Origin: Branchiostoma floridae
Taxonomy: Eukaryota; Chordata; Leptocardii; Amphioxiformes; Branchiostomatidae
DNA length: 64,000 nt
Direction of reading: 5' to 3'
NCBI RefSeq assembly: GCF_000003815.2
Contig: NC_049980.1
Coordinates: 11,749,631 to 11,813,630, forward strand
The translations under genes and the position numbers were made by a program. The notes beneath the pieces were generated by a model. The model searched no databases and was not told the DNA's origin. It saw nothing but the letters and a program-made list of their open reading frames with translations. Position 1 is the first letter of the stretch; each line of letters begins with the position of its first letter. Shown here one piece after another: positions 1 through 13,400 of this stretch.

Positions 1-434
1 TTGACTCTTAGATGGTTAAAGGGATTGATAGAGCACGAATATAAGAAAACCATTTCACATTGCCAACACAAACAAGATTTGGTTAAAGTCCAATGAGATT
101 TGGCATGCATGAATGTGCTTACTATTAAAATCAGTTGACAATTGCTTTCTAGTCATCTTATCTCGTACTGAAAAGATGGCTGTCTTTGTTTCGGTTTTGA
201 AAAAAAAGAATTGGGTCAATTTGAGAGCCAAGGTATTAATTGGTGTCACCTTGTCTTAGAAAATGCATGCATGACTTGTATCTACCTTGATTTATAATGT
301 ACTTTGTTTAAACTCATGCATTATTTGCATGGAAGTTAACAGCATGACTGTACGTGTGCTAGGTGGTGGAAGCTACTACAAGCCGTGCACTGCTACCGAC
401 GCCATCTAGTGGGATGTGTAATTATTGCACTTAC

Positions 435-3400
435 CGGCCCGAGGGAGAAGGGGGCGAGCTGGGCCCTGCCTGAGGGCAGGAGGCGGGGTTCAAGTCGAGG
501 GGGGATTCTCTGGGGGGCAGGCAGGGGGGTACAGAGACAGGTCAGATTCTCTGACAGTTCCTCATTATGTCACATATCCAAGTTTTACCACTAGTCTTTT
601 GTGATCACACCCCCTTTCTACAAGATGCTGCAAGCACTGAGTGACTGCTGCATGATCATGTTTGAAAGATTGATTTTTCAATGACTTTCATAGACAAAGA
701 AAAAATGTTTTGAACGTTGCAGCTTTTAAATCACAGTTTTGCATCAAGCATCATATTCCAATTAGAAAATAAAAGGTTACACAATTCCAACTTTTGTCTC
801 TCAATGGTCGCCTATCAAGTCATCTAGTGGAAAGGGGACCTTGGAACAATGTCTGGATTACCATACAGCATTAACCCAGGTTAAGATGGATCCAAACTGC
901 AGTAATGAACACAGACTCGTGCGTCACAGTCATATCTTAGATAATTTTCTTTGATGTTCAGGTAAATTTTACATATACATTTGTGTGCTTATAATACTAT
1001 TAGTAAACTTTCTATATATGTTCATTGTGCAACTAGCACTAGCACAACAAACACCTCCTGATGCCGTGATTTAAACTCTTATTCAAGTGACGTATATATA
1101 TAGCTATCATATACCTGTACTTGTATCAGGGAGACAAGTTTACACTATGATCACCTGAGGGTGGATGGGTTGTGGCTGGGACTGGTCAGCAGCAGGAGGC
1201 TGGACAGTTAGTGTGGGGACAGGCTGGCGGGGTCTGCTCTGGACAGCTGGTCTGGGCTGCTGCAAATTAATTTTTACACATTCAAGTTTATTTGTGTACG
1301 AATAAAACAAACACATTGTATTGGAAGCTTTCAGAACAGTTCAGTATTGCTTCATGAAATAAATAAAAAAAGACCAGTGGTACAGCTGAATTGTCGTTTT
1401 TTACAGCTTGACATCATTAAAAGTGTTCTAGTGACAAATAACAAAGTAATGACACTAACAACATATTTGCTAACATAATTGCAGGCTTGGCATGTATCAG
1501 TATGACCAAAACTTTATCTCCATATGACTGAGTGTTATTTGGAATTTGCAACAAAGATATTGCTTTGCACATCAGGTCTATGTTTTATTGTTACATCACA
1601 AACACTTACAGAAGTAAAACATCATTACTTTAAGGCAGGCTAAATGTCCTATACGTACGTGTACCTCCTCACGTGTCTGCTGCTGTGACTGTTGATTGTC
1701 CTGGTCAGTAGACATGGGCTGGGCAACATCACTCCCTGACTGATCCCCACCCTCCATGGCTGGCTCATCATCATCATCATCATCATCTGGGGCACACAAT
1801 AATGGGCACTTAGGGTCAACAAGTTTTACATTTAGGCCTGAGTCAAGGGGTCCTGGGTTCAAACCCCTGACAAGCCCCAATTTTGTGCCCTTGGGAAAGG
1901 TATTTTGTGACCATTGAGTACAGAAAGCATTTAGACTAGCTACAAATACCAACCTCTAGCACTCCCATGAGTAGAGGTACCACCAATACAGCAGGGTTAG
2001 CCCTTTGTAATAGCCATAGGCTAGTTGGGCAGCCCTGGCTGTGTATCCTGTACAGCCAAACCAATAAATAAATAATACATCAGAAAGCTTGGTATTTTGA
2101 GTGATAAACATTTCAGAGTTCAGGTTGTAGAGCTTATTCTGCCCACCATGAAGGTAATACCTAGTATGTACTTACCTACTATCTCCACCACATCCTCATC
2201 ACTAGGCTGCTCCTCCTCTCCCAGGTCCTCCTCCTCCTCCTCCTCAGCCTCCTCCTCTCCCTGCATCTCCTCCCCTGACTCCCCTTCCTCACCCATCTGT
2301 AGGGACAGGGTTGGACTGTCCTTAGTGAATTTTACAACATGCAGATCTTATCCAGATGGAATAGTATCAAGTTTAGGTTTGCTTTCTTTAATATACATGT
2401 ATGTTTCCCAACTGTGGGTTCACTGAATACTTACTAAAACTTTTCCAACTGCATGTAGTTTTACCTCGTATGTCTCTTCCTCCTCTTCTTCTTCTTGTTC
2501 TTCCTCCATTTCTTCTTCCCCTTCACTACCTTCTTCCACATCTTCTTCATAATCTTCCTCATCTACACTGTCCCCTTCTTCATATTCCTGTAAGGATGGA
2601 TACATGTACGTTCAATGTGATGGCCACTGTCTGCGCCTTAAGATGATTATGAATTCATAACATATAATAATTTGTTAAAACATTTAACAGGTAGGTATTC
2701 ATCAAAGACAGGTCATCAGGATTTATCAAACAAGAAAAATAGCCAAAAGAAGGAGTCTAAGTATGCAAAAATACAAGCAGGCTATTTCCTGTGTGTTATT
2801 TATCATTTCATGGCCTTGTAAAACATGTGACTGCTGAACAAGACGTCCTGTATTCAACTGATATTTCGTAGGTCTGGGTTCTACCACCAGTGAGGACATA
2901 CCAAAAACTGCTTTCTTTGCTTAACACTCAGTACTGAATAGAAAGAGTGTGGGACTTAACACCACTATCACTGGACTAGCTCCCTAGTGTAGCAGCCTGT
3001 GTCAAAGCCTATAGAAACAGAGATGGGTATTACTGCCCCCATACATTAAGCCTCATGTATGACAAACCTCTTCCTCATCTTCCTCCTCTACTTCCTCCTC
3101 TTCTTCATCATCATCATCATCAACAACAATGACATCATCATCACTGTCATCAGCTGACTGGGAAACAGCTGCAGTTTCAGCTGCACCAGTAGAGGGCTCT
3201 TCTGTGTAGTGCTCCTCTTCCCTCTCCTCTTCACCCAGCTCCTCTTCTGTTTCTGTCACCTCAGTTGACTCCTCTGTTTGTGCCTCCGTCTGAATGGATA
3301 TAGAAAAGTTCAGTAAAACTCCTGGTATGAAGGAAGGCATATTGTGCATAACATTTTCAGATAAGGCCACAGCAAGTAAATTTCATGGATGACCTTAATT

Positions 3401-6400
3401 TTCAGCTGATTGAAAACAAGAGCTTTTAAAAAAAGCTGGTCTTTCGCTTACTTATATTGTGTAGGTAAAACTTTTACCAGATGAGTTTCAGAACAGTTTC
3501 AATGGTATGAACTAGGGGTGGGTACTGGAACAGAAAATTCAGGTACAGGTACAAAGGATCAGGTGCAGGTCCGGACTTGATGGTCTGTGCAAACTTTTGA
3601 AGGGGCGATACTCAAAACAATTGTCCATTTCGCTACTAAGGAATTAGTGGAGTATCTGATTACCACTGGTGTTATAAAGTCCTATGTTCATGTGAACAAC
3701 ACTTGTTCTGTACGTTGACGTACAAAGTTTATTCAATTTGTTCTCGTAATTTATTGCACCAGTAAGCCCTTAAACGTATAGATGCCTGCTGATATAATGT
3801 GTTCATTTTCTAATTGGTGCAGCATCCAGTTTACTGATTTTTGTCAGGTCTGTGTCTGTTAATAAAATTGTACTTAATGAGTTTCAAAATGCAAATGCAG
3901 TTTCATTGTGGTATGTTGAAAGGAACGTTTCATTTCTTTTCGGAAAGCAAAATTATTGAGATTTTGATTCATTACGTCAGTGGTTATGGGCCACAAACTC
4001 ACTCCATCGGGGTAGCTTGGAATCTTCTCATTTGAAATCAATTAGATAAAATATTAGTCAGTGTATTTTACATATATCAAAGAGGGATACACTTTTGTTG
4101 AAGTTTCTTCCACGAAGATCCCTTGAAATTTTGAGTAGTAAGCAATTTTCCACATGCAACCGCCTCCCAGCCCACGTCAGATCTCTGCACAATTCTGGAT
4201 TTCATAGAGGTAATTCTCCACATCGTGACTTAGGCTCTGGGTCATTTCAACTTGAGAAGGATCAGAGGACTGATCGAAAGCGTCGGTATATAAGCGCTTT
4301 ATTTTGTGCACGGATATATGGTCCTAAAATTGTAACATCGTAATAACACATCAAAATCGCGACACCCCTTCCCAACATGCGACACTCCCTTGGGACAAAA
4401 TGGTGGCGCCCATGGACGCCAACGAAAACAATATACTAGTAGGTTTTGTTATCGCAGGCCTGTAATAAATTGCTATTTGTTCCAACATATGCAACTATAC
4501 AAAAGTAGTTGTCTATACATGCGACGTTCCGGGCGAGCTCTCTCCGGTCACCGACCTTCCAAAATTTCCACATGGCTGGGGAGGACGCGAGACGCCGCCA
4601 GCGAGACCCCGACGGCTGTTTAATAACACCAAGGAGGTTAAAAAAGACCTCGTCAGAGAACTTGATGCTGTGCCTTTAGGAGATTCATAAATAGAATAAC
4701 TGACAAATTCAGTCGGTAACGATTTTTGTATGCAAAAAAAAAAATCAAGTTTTATTTGACTCTTTTGACAGTAGACCTCCACAAAACTCAGTAGATACAT
4801 TGTATATAGCTTTCACATCTTTCCTGTATGTACAATGCTCACAGTTCCCTACTCAAGTCAATCTATACACTGTCACCAGTCTTCACCAAACACGATTAGA
4901 ATGTGCTAAGATTCAGGATGGATGCTTTTTTTCCGTTCAATGAATGTTGATCAAAGGCAGATATTTCCTCATGATAGCCATCACTTGAGTTGTACAATGT
5001 AAAAGTGGAAAGGACATCATATTCTGACTGTATTTCTTCACTACCTGCTAGCAGAGAGACTGCACCAGTACACACTATGAACATGTACAGACTCCAGATG
5101 TTACAGAAGGTATGAATCCTTTATAAGAATAAGGCGTACTAAAATTACATACCGGTAATTATAGGTTTGTTACAATGGCCATTTCTACACCAAAATCTTA
5201 CATCATGTCTGTCAACCCAGTTCACATGAGATGGAAACAATTGGAGATTTCTTTGATCCGACCTGGTCCTCCCCTCCCCCATCTAAGTTTGTGCTACTCA
5301 ATATCACTAGTTCATGAAAGGACTTACTATACAATGGACTAGATATCCTTTACCATATGAGATGACCACAAGCTGACCAGTGTAAAAGCTACAGGTGGTA
5401 AGTTTTTTGAAAGCCCATGTTCCCAAGTTTCTGAAGGATGTATAGTATCCTGTGTGGTAACCATGTGCTACCGCCCGACAACCATCTGTTTGAGATCCTT
5501 GAGGCTGTGTTCTCTGGCGACCTGCAGGGCGTGGTCCAAGGCATGGATCTGCACCAACAGCTTAGCTACCTGCTTAATGCTCTCTCTGTAAGGAAAGGGG
5601 ATGCAAAAATGAGCGAGTTGTGGGGTAATCAAAATATGTTACAACTAGACACATGTTCGATGTAGACACAGGCTTTGTGGCACTGGAACTAACCTACTCA
5701 CTGTAAAAACCGAAAACTCTCCTTGTTTTAAATATGAGGTTCAACAACCAAACCTCCAAACAACCAAACAATCAAACAAATAATGATTCTCCAGAAATTT
5801 GGACTCCAGGTCAAATAGCAAATGTAACATAGCCAGACAATATAATTACTGTTGGTCACTTCTTTTGTGGCCAAGAGCATGTTATCATTTTATTTAGTTA
5901 TGAAGTTTTCATAGCTTTAGAATGCTACAACAAATACTGTGGATATCCGCCAAATAATGTTAAATTTTGGACAACACTTACGACATTTGTCAGTTTCTTA
6001 AAAACATGAAATCTGTAAAAACAGGTACAAATCAACATTTTACCCGTCATGCATATGGCGCATCTGAAGACTAAAAGCAAGGAGGTTAAAGAAGGACTAA
6101 AAGCAACGAGGTTAACCTCCTTGCTAAAAGTCATATTTTGCTGTATAGTTTATTGTGTCCACCCCTTACCTTGCTTTTCTCCTGACTATGTCGGGACAGC
6201 CGATGCTGTTCTTGTGTAGGTTGAAGTTTAGGAAGATTTTAGGATCTCTTTCCATTGCAACTACCATCTCTTTTTAACCTCCTTGATCATTACCACACGG
6301 CGTACGGTGAAAATGGCACATAATGGGTGAATGTTGGTGAAACACGGTGAAAATGTGTCACCCGGATTCGCATTGTTCCCATGTAAATATGGAAGGGTGA

Positions 6401-9400
6401 AAGCAAATATTGCACCTACGTGACAAAAGAGTGAAACATGGTGAAATGACGGTTTCACCCCTAGTAAAACAAACAGCAATTACGTCATTGTGTGTTTCAC
6501 GAGCTAGCGACGTGCTCGCCGCTGTCCAGTCGACGGCATTGGGACTGAAGACTGCCCGCCCAGTTCCTCAGCGCAAGCCGAGGATTTTTTTCGCATTGCC
6601 GCTAGCTCCGCAAGCCGTGGAAATATCTTTGACACTGGGATTGAAGACTGCCCGCCCAATTCCAGGATTTTTTACGCTTGCAGCTAGCTAAGACGTGCAC
6701 GTGATCGCAATACGCACCTCTGATTGGTTGATCCTACAGCTGTAGGGGGTTCCCCGCTATCTACTTTCTTTGCTGCCCCATGATGCTTTGCGCCCACCCG
6801 TGTCAAAGAAAATTTCTTTTACATTTCTACGCACACGAAAAACGCTATATTCCACAATTACATTGCAATATTGCCGTGTGGTAGTGACAGATTGTGAGAT
6901 GAAGATTTCCTTCAACTGCTGGCATTGTAACGTTGTTATGCTCTGAACTTGCCAAGGACGATAACGTCCTTGGAACTTGCCCAGTGTTTCTTGCCTAATC
7001 GTAAGGTCCGACCTACCCCTACCTACTGGGAGGAAAGACACCACAACGTTTGGACCCTTTCGTACGCGCCGCATTCACTAAGAGAAACGAAGTGTGACTG
7101 ATATCCATCGAATACACGTACGCAAAGATACCTTAAATGTTTTCTCTTTACCTTGCAGATATAGTACAAGTTGAATCGCGGAGGTCTTTGGTTGAATAGA
7201 CGTCTACAAATACGTTGTGCAGGGCACATTGCAGGTCCTTTATTCCTGCTAATAAGCCATGCATAAACCAAGCAGCACATTCATGGCAGGCCGATACGTA
7301 TGTCATACATACTAGTACTTGCATGGCCTTTGGCAATACCATCGAATCTGCAGGGTAGAATATCTCGCTAGCACGGTATGGCATGGTCGACCCGGACGGA
7401 CGGACGGACAGACGGACAGCAATCTAATATCAGTCTGATTGCCTTTCGCCGCGGAAGCGCGGCGAAAGACAAAAAAGTTTTCTTCCAGCTATGGTCCACA
7501 TGACATGTACTTAGAAGTGACACGAGTGGCAAAGCCTTGTGCGTAAGTTTTAAAAGTGACACTACGAGTGAGGTAGCCATGACTGTAGCTGTAGTGATGC
7601 TAGGCTACCACGCTAGTGTCAGTTTCTGCACTACTTAAATATAGGGACATTACCGTTTGCCAATTCTTGTTCAAAATTTATGGTCTACATTTTCAAAATC
7701 TTGTTTCTTTTTGAACTCTTGCAGTAGATTTGGAGTCTGCTGTGGCCTGACGTGAAGGTGAAACATCCAGGTACATGTAATAAGATATGCCAAATACATG
7801 TACATGTAGCAATTACTCAAGCAACCAGATTTTGGAATCGGTCAGACATTTCAGATAACATTCGTTATCTATACTATAGTCAGTGACTGTGGCCTAAGTT
7901 ATAACAGGTGCTAATGTCTAATGATATAACACTATATTACATTACCTTTGCCCTTTTAGTAACAGGATGAGTGTCTCCCCCCTGCACATCTGGAGTGGAC
8001 ACTTCCCGCTGCCGTTTTCCTGTGGGCGCTGCATCGTCAGGGCATGGCTCTTGGGCAGAGGAGGGGCCGGGCTGAGACTCGTAGGGGTGGGGAGGGGTGG
8101 CTATCTGTTCTACGGGGGTGGGGGTGCGATCAACGGCGGTGGGGGTGCGATCGACAGGGGTGGGGCTCACAGTAGCCGATGGCTGGGTGTCTGTTAATGC
8201 AAGAAGTTTGGGTTAATTCCAGCAAGGCAAGAAATGTGACATCTACAAAACCAACATTCAACATACATTGTAGGTGACATCAAATGAGATCATGTCTCCA
8301 AATCACCATTTAAGAACAAAAAAAGGCACACGATCTGCCATTGTACAAGGTTTTAGTACTGTAAATGTTGAGTGATTTGTTTTCAGTGGTTTCATTTTCA
8401 TGGTTTTCACTGTGACTTCTCCACTGCAACTTCCTAACAATATGAATGTGAGTTTGTAACACAGTATATTACAGGAATGTTTCGAATTTGAATTTAGAAT
8501 AATGCAAAAACCTTTCCTTTTACCACAAAATCAAATCCCTGCAAAAATAAATTTACAGCCCAGCACATTTGTTTATCTAATATACAACTTGCATCAATAC
8601 ATGAGGTCACAGACAATACCAATAAAGCTGTACAGCAACAAAGTAATTAATACTAATTATCAAGGAAAGATATCTGCACCAACAAAGCAAATTCCTTAAG
8701 CATTTTTGCAAAGATGCCCCCACCTTGTACATCTGCTTGCACCCCACTGACCACTGAGTGCTGCTGGGTGGGCTGGACGAAAGCCGTTGCCTGTTGAGTG
8801 GACGTGGCCTGGACCACTGCCATGGTGTTGGTCACTGTTACCACACCTGGACACATGGGGATCAAGCCACACTATAAGAACTGACATGTTGTACAGTCCT
8901 TTTCTATGAGTAAATTTTTGTTCACCACTGCAAGTTGCCATTAAATATCTCTGCACATCAGAGATTCAATCTGCATGACAGATGAGACAGTTTTCTAATA
9001 AGTATAATCTATATTTAGTGTAGGTACACGTACAAAAATACTCAGACATACATGCCATAGTTGTATCCTAACAGTGAGGTAGGGCTGTTAATGTCCCAAA
9101 TCCGTGCAATACAATTTCTTCTCAGGTTATACATAATGAAGTTTACCATCTGACGAACGAGGCTGATCACAGCGCAGGCACAATAATGTGGTAGATGTAC
9201 CATTGTGTGTGTTTTATGGTGTAGAATTTTTAAGCAAGCTGTGATGATCTTATTTGCCAACAAAGATCAAAGACAGTCTTTTAGGTTCTATGATAAATGA
9301 ATTTTGTACATGTGTACAACACATCCATTACTATCCCAAGAATGCACTGCTTTTGCTATCATACGACAAACATGACCTCAGATTTGGTCAAATATGAGGC

Positions 9401-10492
9401 AAAAGAAAAGAAGAAGCAGTTAAAACATTATGTAAACATTTCTCCACAGTAGATGACTCTTTACCCGAGACAGGTGCCACAGTGACCACCTCCTGGGTGT
9501 CGGCCTGAGTGGTCGGCATGACGGTGGCAGTGGGGGTCATACTCCCTGAGGGGGTGGGGGTCACAGTGACGGTGGCTGGTGCTTTAGCGATGGGACGGAT
9601 ACTTGCCCGAGGGGCTTGCCTGTTGGACCCATGGGTGGAGCTATGGCTGGAAGATGCTCCTGACATGACTGGAGGAACCTTTTACAAGAAGAAATAAAGA
9701 GATTGACTTACTGATGAATCTCAAAATGTGCATTTTATAAACCAAAAATCTTTTAGGGCAACCTGACCTGTGGAAGGGCTCTAACTGATGGCTGAATACA
9801 CTGTATTGTATTTCTCTTAGGTCATGCCAACCAAGAAAACACACATTTCAATGCAAAATGTGGCAGAAGTTGAGAAAATAACATTTCCTCAAACAAGAAA
9901 TTGTAAGATCATTGATTATTTCAACATCTGAATTGAGAATTCAAATTGTTGACAGCATCTCACGCAAAGTGCGTTTGAATCATGTCAGACTGTGTTATAT
10001 AAAGGTCAGGTAGATACTGTAAAATACAGACTGGCCCGGAATGCCCCTATCAATCAAACATTATGATGGCCCAGGTATGAGACACACTACAGTCATATAG
10101 TATATAACTCCTCGAATATTTACTTTTCTTTGTAGCCAACAAAATTGCATAAAAAATAAGAGAATTTTGTATGACTGAAGATGGGATACCTAACAATAAC
10201 ATCTGCTAAATAAAAAATCCTTACATCACATATCATCATGCATTGCTAGAAATTCACAGGAAAACTGCAAAAAGTCAAGTATTTTCAAACATATCTCTAC
10301 AAAACCAATAGCAGTCATGAAAGCACATACAGTGTGGACTTTACTGGTTGGTGTTGATGTGGAGGGTGTTGCCATGGGGCGGATGTTGGCTGTCGGAGGT
10401 TCGTTGGCTGGCAGCACCTGCTGCACCTGGTGCTGCTGCTGAGCCTGCAGCTGTTTCTGCTGTGCCTCCAGCTGCCTTTGCTGTTCCTCCAC
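435..10492 (-). CDS. TPR: TPR exons 38-47 (linker, NLS-like patch, acidic tail)
   Basis: Exons: 10331-10492, 9465-9678, 8724-8846, 7946-8190, 3068-3289, 2465-2587, 2176-2296, 1665-1786, 1155-1259, 435-509. Exon 38 has the Gln-rich stretch and PPTANIRPM. Exon 39 begins at 9678, after an AAAG acceptor, and carries [11 protein letters not shown]. Exon 40 has [10 protein letters not shown]. Exon 41 has two VDRTPT repeats and a basic patch (GKRQRE, TKRAK) where vertebrate TPR has its nuclear import signal. Exons 42-45 are the acidic tail, rich in GAA/GAG/GAT repeats. The last two are short Pro/Arg-rich exons recognised from splice sites, phase and resemblance to the vertebrate tail (exon 47 least certain, about 0.6). 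Confidence 0.88.
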
Positions 10493-13400
10493 CTGGAAGC
10501 AGACCAGTGAGCTATCAATGTTGGGGCATGTCTACTCTCATTGCTAAATACAGTTTGGGCTGCATCATATTCAGTACCAAATATTGGTCCCAAAACACAT
10601 CAATGTAATGGTGCTTAAGTACATCAATGTAACAGTACTTTGACAGAGTAAAATGTCAGTGTTATACTTACCACAAAGATCAACATTTAACAAAGTGACT
10701 GAAAATATGAAAAATTGTATGGACTTTGAATTGAGATCCTCTGGAAAGCAAATGGTTGTCTTTAGAAGATAGTCGCAACCTACATAAACATTCTGGTAAT
10801 TGTTAAGCTACAATGTACATTTCTGTCATTGTTGAAGACCACAGGTTACTTTGTCAAATACTTCAGGTACAGCTACAGATATCTAAACCTAACAGTACTG
10901 GTACAGCGGTACCTGTACTTGTATGTTATGTTATATGTTGGTACACAGCCCTAATGGGAGTGCCTGTCTAAGCCATTGAAGAGTGAAACACTGCTGGCTG
11001 GTCCTTACCCTCTTTTGTAGGTCCTGTTGCTCTTGCTGCTGTCTGTCCTGTTCCTGCCTGTTCTGCTCTCGCACATCTGAAAGCTCCCGTTCCAGCCTCA
11101 TGATCTTACCTGCAAATTAAGTACAGTAATCACTAAGTTCTGCCAAGTTACATGTACTGTTACCATCTTCATCCCCCCAAAATCCCTACCAAACAGTGCA
11201 CTAATGAATTGAAAGAGATAAAACAGACAAAGCTCCCTAAACTTTCAGCTTGCTAAGGTAGCCTTTTGCCACGTTTAACTCCGTATTGGTCACACAGTAT
11301 TGTTCAATATATCAATATTGTTTTCAATTAAAAGATGAATATTCATGGTGTTTCAACACAGGTTTCTGTTCTTTCTAAATACTCTGAAAATTGTTACATA
11401 CATTGTGTTCAAAACATTAACTTATGTATATTAAAGAGCTTTTATTTGATACCATACTAGATGTGAATAAGATTTTTTTTTCAAGAGCCATGCATACATT
11501 GTACTTACATAATACAAACTTTCTTCAAAACTGGAGAAAAACAAGAAGCCCATACCCTCATACTGTGACTTGAGTGAGGAGAGTCTCAGCTCCAGCTCTT
11601 CCTTACTCTGCTCTGCTGCTGCACTCTTCTCCTTCAGCTCTGTCAGCTCCTTATCCCGGCTGTCTCTCTGGTTCGTCAGCTGCTGGATCTTCTGTTTGGC
11701 CTAAATATCGAACATCGTAAAGACATTTTCAGTTGAATAGTGAAAAATCGAAGGCTTTAGATGCCTGAGGATTAATGACATTCAAATGAAGGCCTCAAAA
11801 CACATTTATGGGAGTAGCATAACCTAAAACTTGAGGTGCACAGAAAAAATTGGATGCACTACATGAAATACAAAATGTTCGGTAGAATGTCAGCAACGCA
11901 CAGTTTTGATCTTTGAAAAATTGTGATAACCCCAGATTGTGTATTTCGATAAAGTAATTTTTCTTATCATCTTTTCGGCAACCAGGTATGCTGTATATTA
12001 GTACTAGTACAATATTCTGTACACATGTATCTATAAACACCAGCACATACACTGTAACAAAAATGTTAGGCGCACAGATCCAATTTATATTGAGTGCATT
12101 ACATGTATGTACACAGTATTTGAGCCCTGCATATGCTTCAGTCAAAAACATCTCATCAGAGTTAGTAATCTAATCTAAGACCTTAAACCAGTCAAATATT
12201 TTGTAACACAGAGAAGTGAAGCTCACAGCAAACAGGACTTTCTTGGCCTTCTCCTTCTCATCGGTAAGTGACTTGTTGAGGTTTGACTCGGATGCCTGGA
12301 GGGCAGCCTTCTCCTCCTCTGCCTTTTTCAGCTTCTCTTCTACATCAGTGGCCTCTTGTCTTAGCTTGGCCACTTGCTCCTCAGAGGTCTGATACAAAGA
12401 CAGAAAAGGCAAAACAGTTATAACAGACATTCACAAGTGATCAAAGACTCATGTATCTATGAAATGTGGGTGTCTTTAAATGTCTTTAGTTTTTGTGAAA
12501 TACATGTACCTGTTGTATTCATACATTTATCATTGTGAATTTCGTGCAGATTGTGTCTCATTCATTTTTCCCCCTGGCTCTAGATATGCCATGGTAAGAA
12601 ACTGAAGACAGGACATGAGATAACCTATTCTGGGACCTATGACCTAACTTCCTGTCAGTGCCCCCAATATGCCTAGCAGGGAACCATTCCATTCCAGTGC
12701 CCATTACCTTGAGTTGTTGCTGCATCTCTTCCAGAGCCTTTGTCTTCTCCTCTAGCTGAGCTTGTTGGGCTGTTCCTGCTTCTGCCCCCTGTGCTGGTGC
12801 CTGTAGAGATATACAATGTAGGTCCCTTCACACCATCACAAAAATATTCTGATTATGCAAATGACTTATGCGCTGGCAAAAAATCCGGAAACACACATGC
12901 ACATACAGAGGGACAGACACACACAGAGACACCCAAAACAATATATCTCCATTTTCATGGGGATGAAAAAATACTCACACACAACGACATGGTTACACGT
13001 ACCTGTGCAACCTTGGTCTTAAGTTCTTCATTTTCCTTCTTCACACCCTCCATTTCCTTGCGGAGTGTTTCACACTCAGTGTTTTTCTCTTCAAACTGGG
13101 ATTTGTAGCGCCGACCGATCGTCTTCAGCTGCTTGACGCTCTTCATTTTCTCCTCTACCTCCTGAGATTTTGTCTGTACTTCTTTCTTCAGAGATTCAAT
13201 CTCCTAAAAAGAAAGGACATTGCAGAATGGGGAACAATGACTGATACAAATCATATTCAAAGGGGTAAAAAAGGAAAGATTTCTCATCCTCACAGGCGAC
13301 ATTTTAATCCATAATCTGATTGCTATCTCTCTTTTCTAAAATTAGACTACCCTGCTAGTCAAAATACTTAAAACGAAAGTGGATAGAACCAAGTAAATTA

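Larger units (their letters stand above)
4630..6285. repeat. Inverted CAAGGAGGTTAAAAA termini flanking the nested gene
   Basis: The left end reads CAAGGAGGTTAAAAAAGA (from 4630). The complement of the right end (6266-6285) starts CAAGGAGGTTAAAAAGAGA, making a near-identical inverted pair 1.65 kb apart. A shorter fold-back with the same core lies inside at 6076-6124, and another at 53649-53686; single ends occur near 35990 and 63490. No target-site duplication is evident, so this may be a shared repeat word and not one element. Confidence 0.35.

Noticed and set aside
385-594. Plus-strand ORF of 69 codons
   Set aside because: Better explained as antisense of a short TPR exon with proper splice sites at 435-509.
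1842-1870. Possible tRNA gene suggested by a B box
   Set aside because: The T-arm is present but no acceptor, D or anticodon arm can be folded, and related SINE-like bodies occur elsewhere.
2097-2426. Plus-strand Ser-rich ORF
   Set aside because: It is the antisense of the TPR acidic exon 2176-2296; the Ser runs are complements of Glu codons.
6757-7074. 105-codon minus-strand ORF upstream of the nested gene
   Set aside because: No recognisable motif and no splice link to the nested exons; probably chance in CpG-rich sequence.
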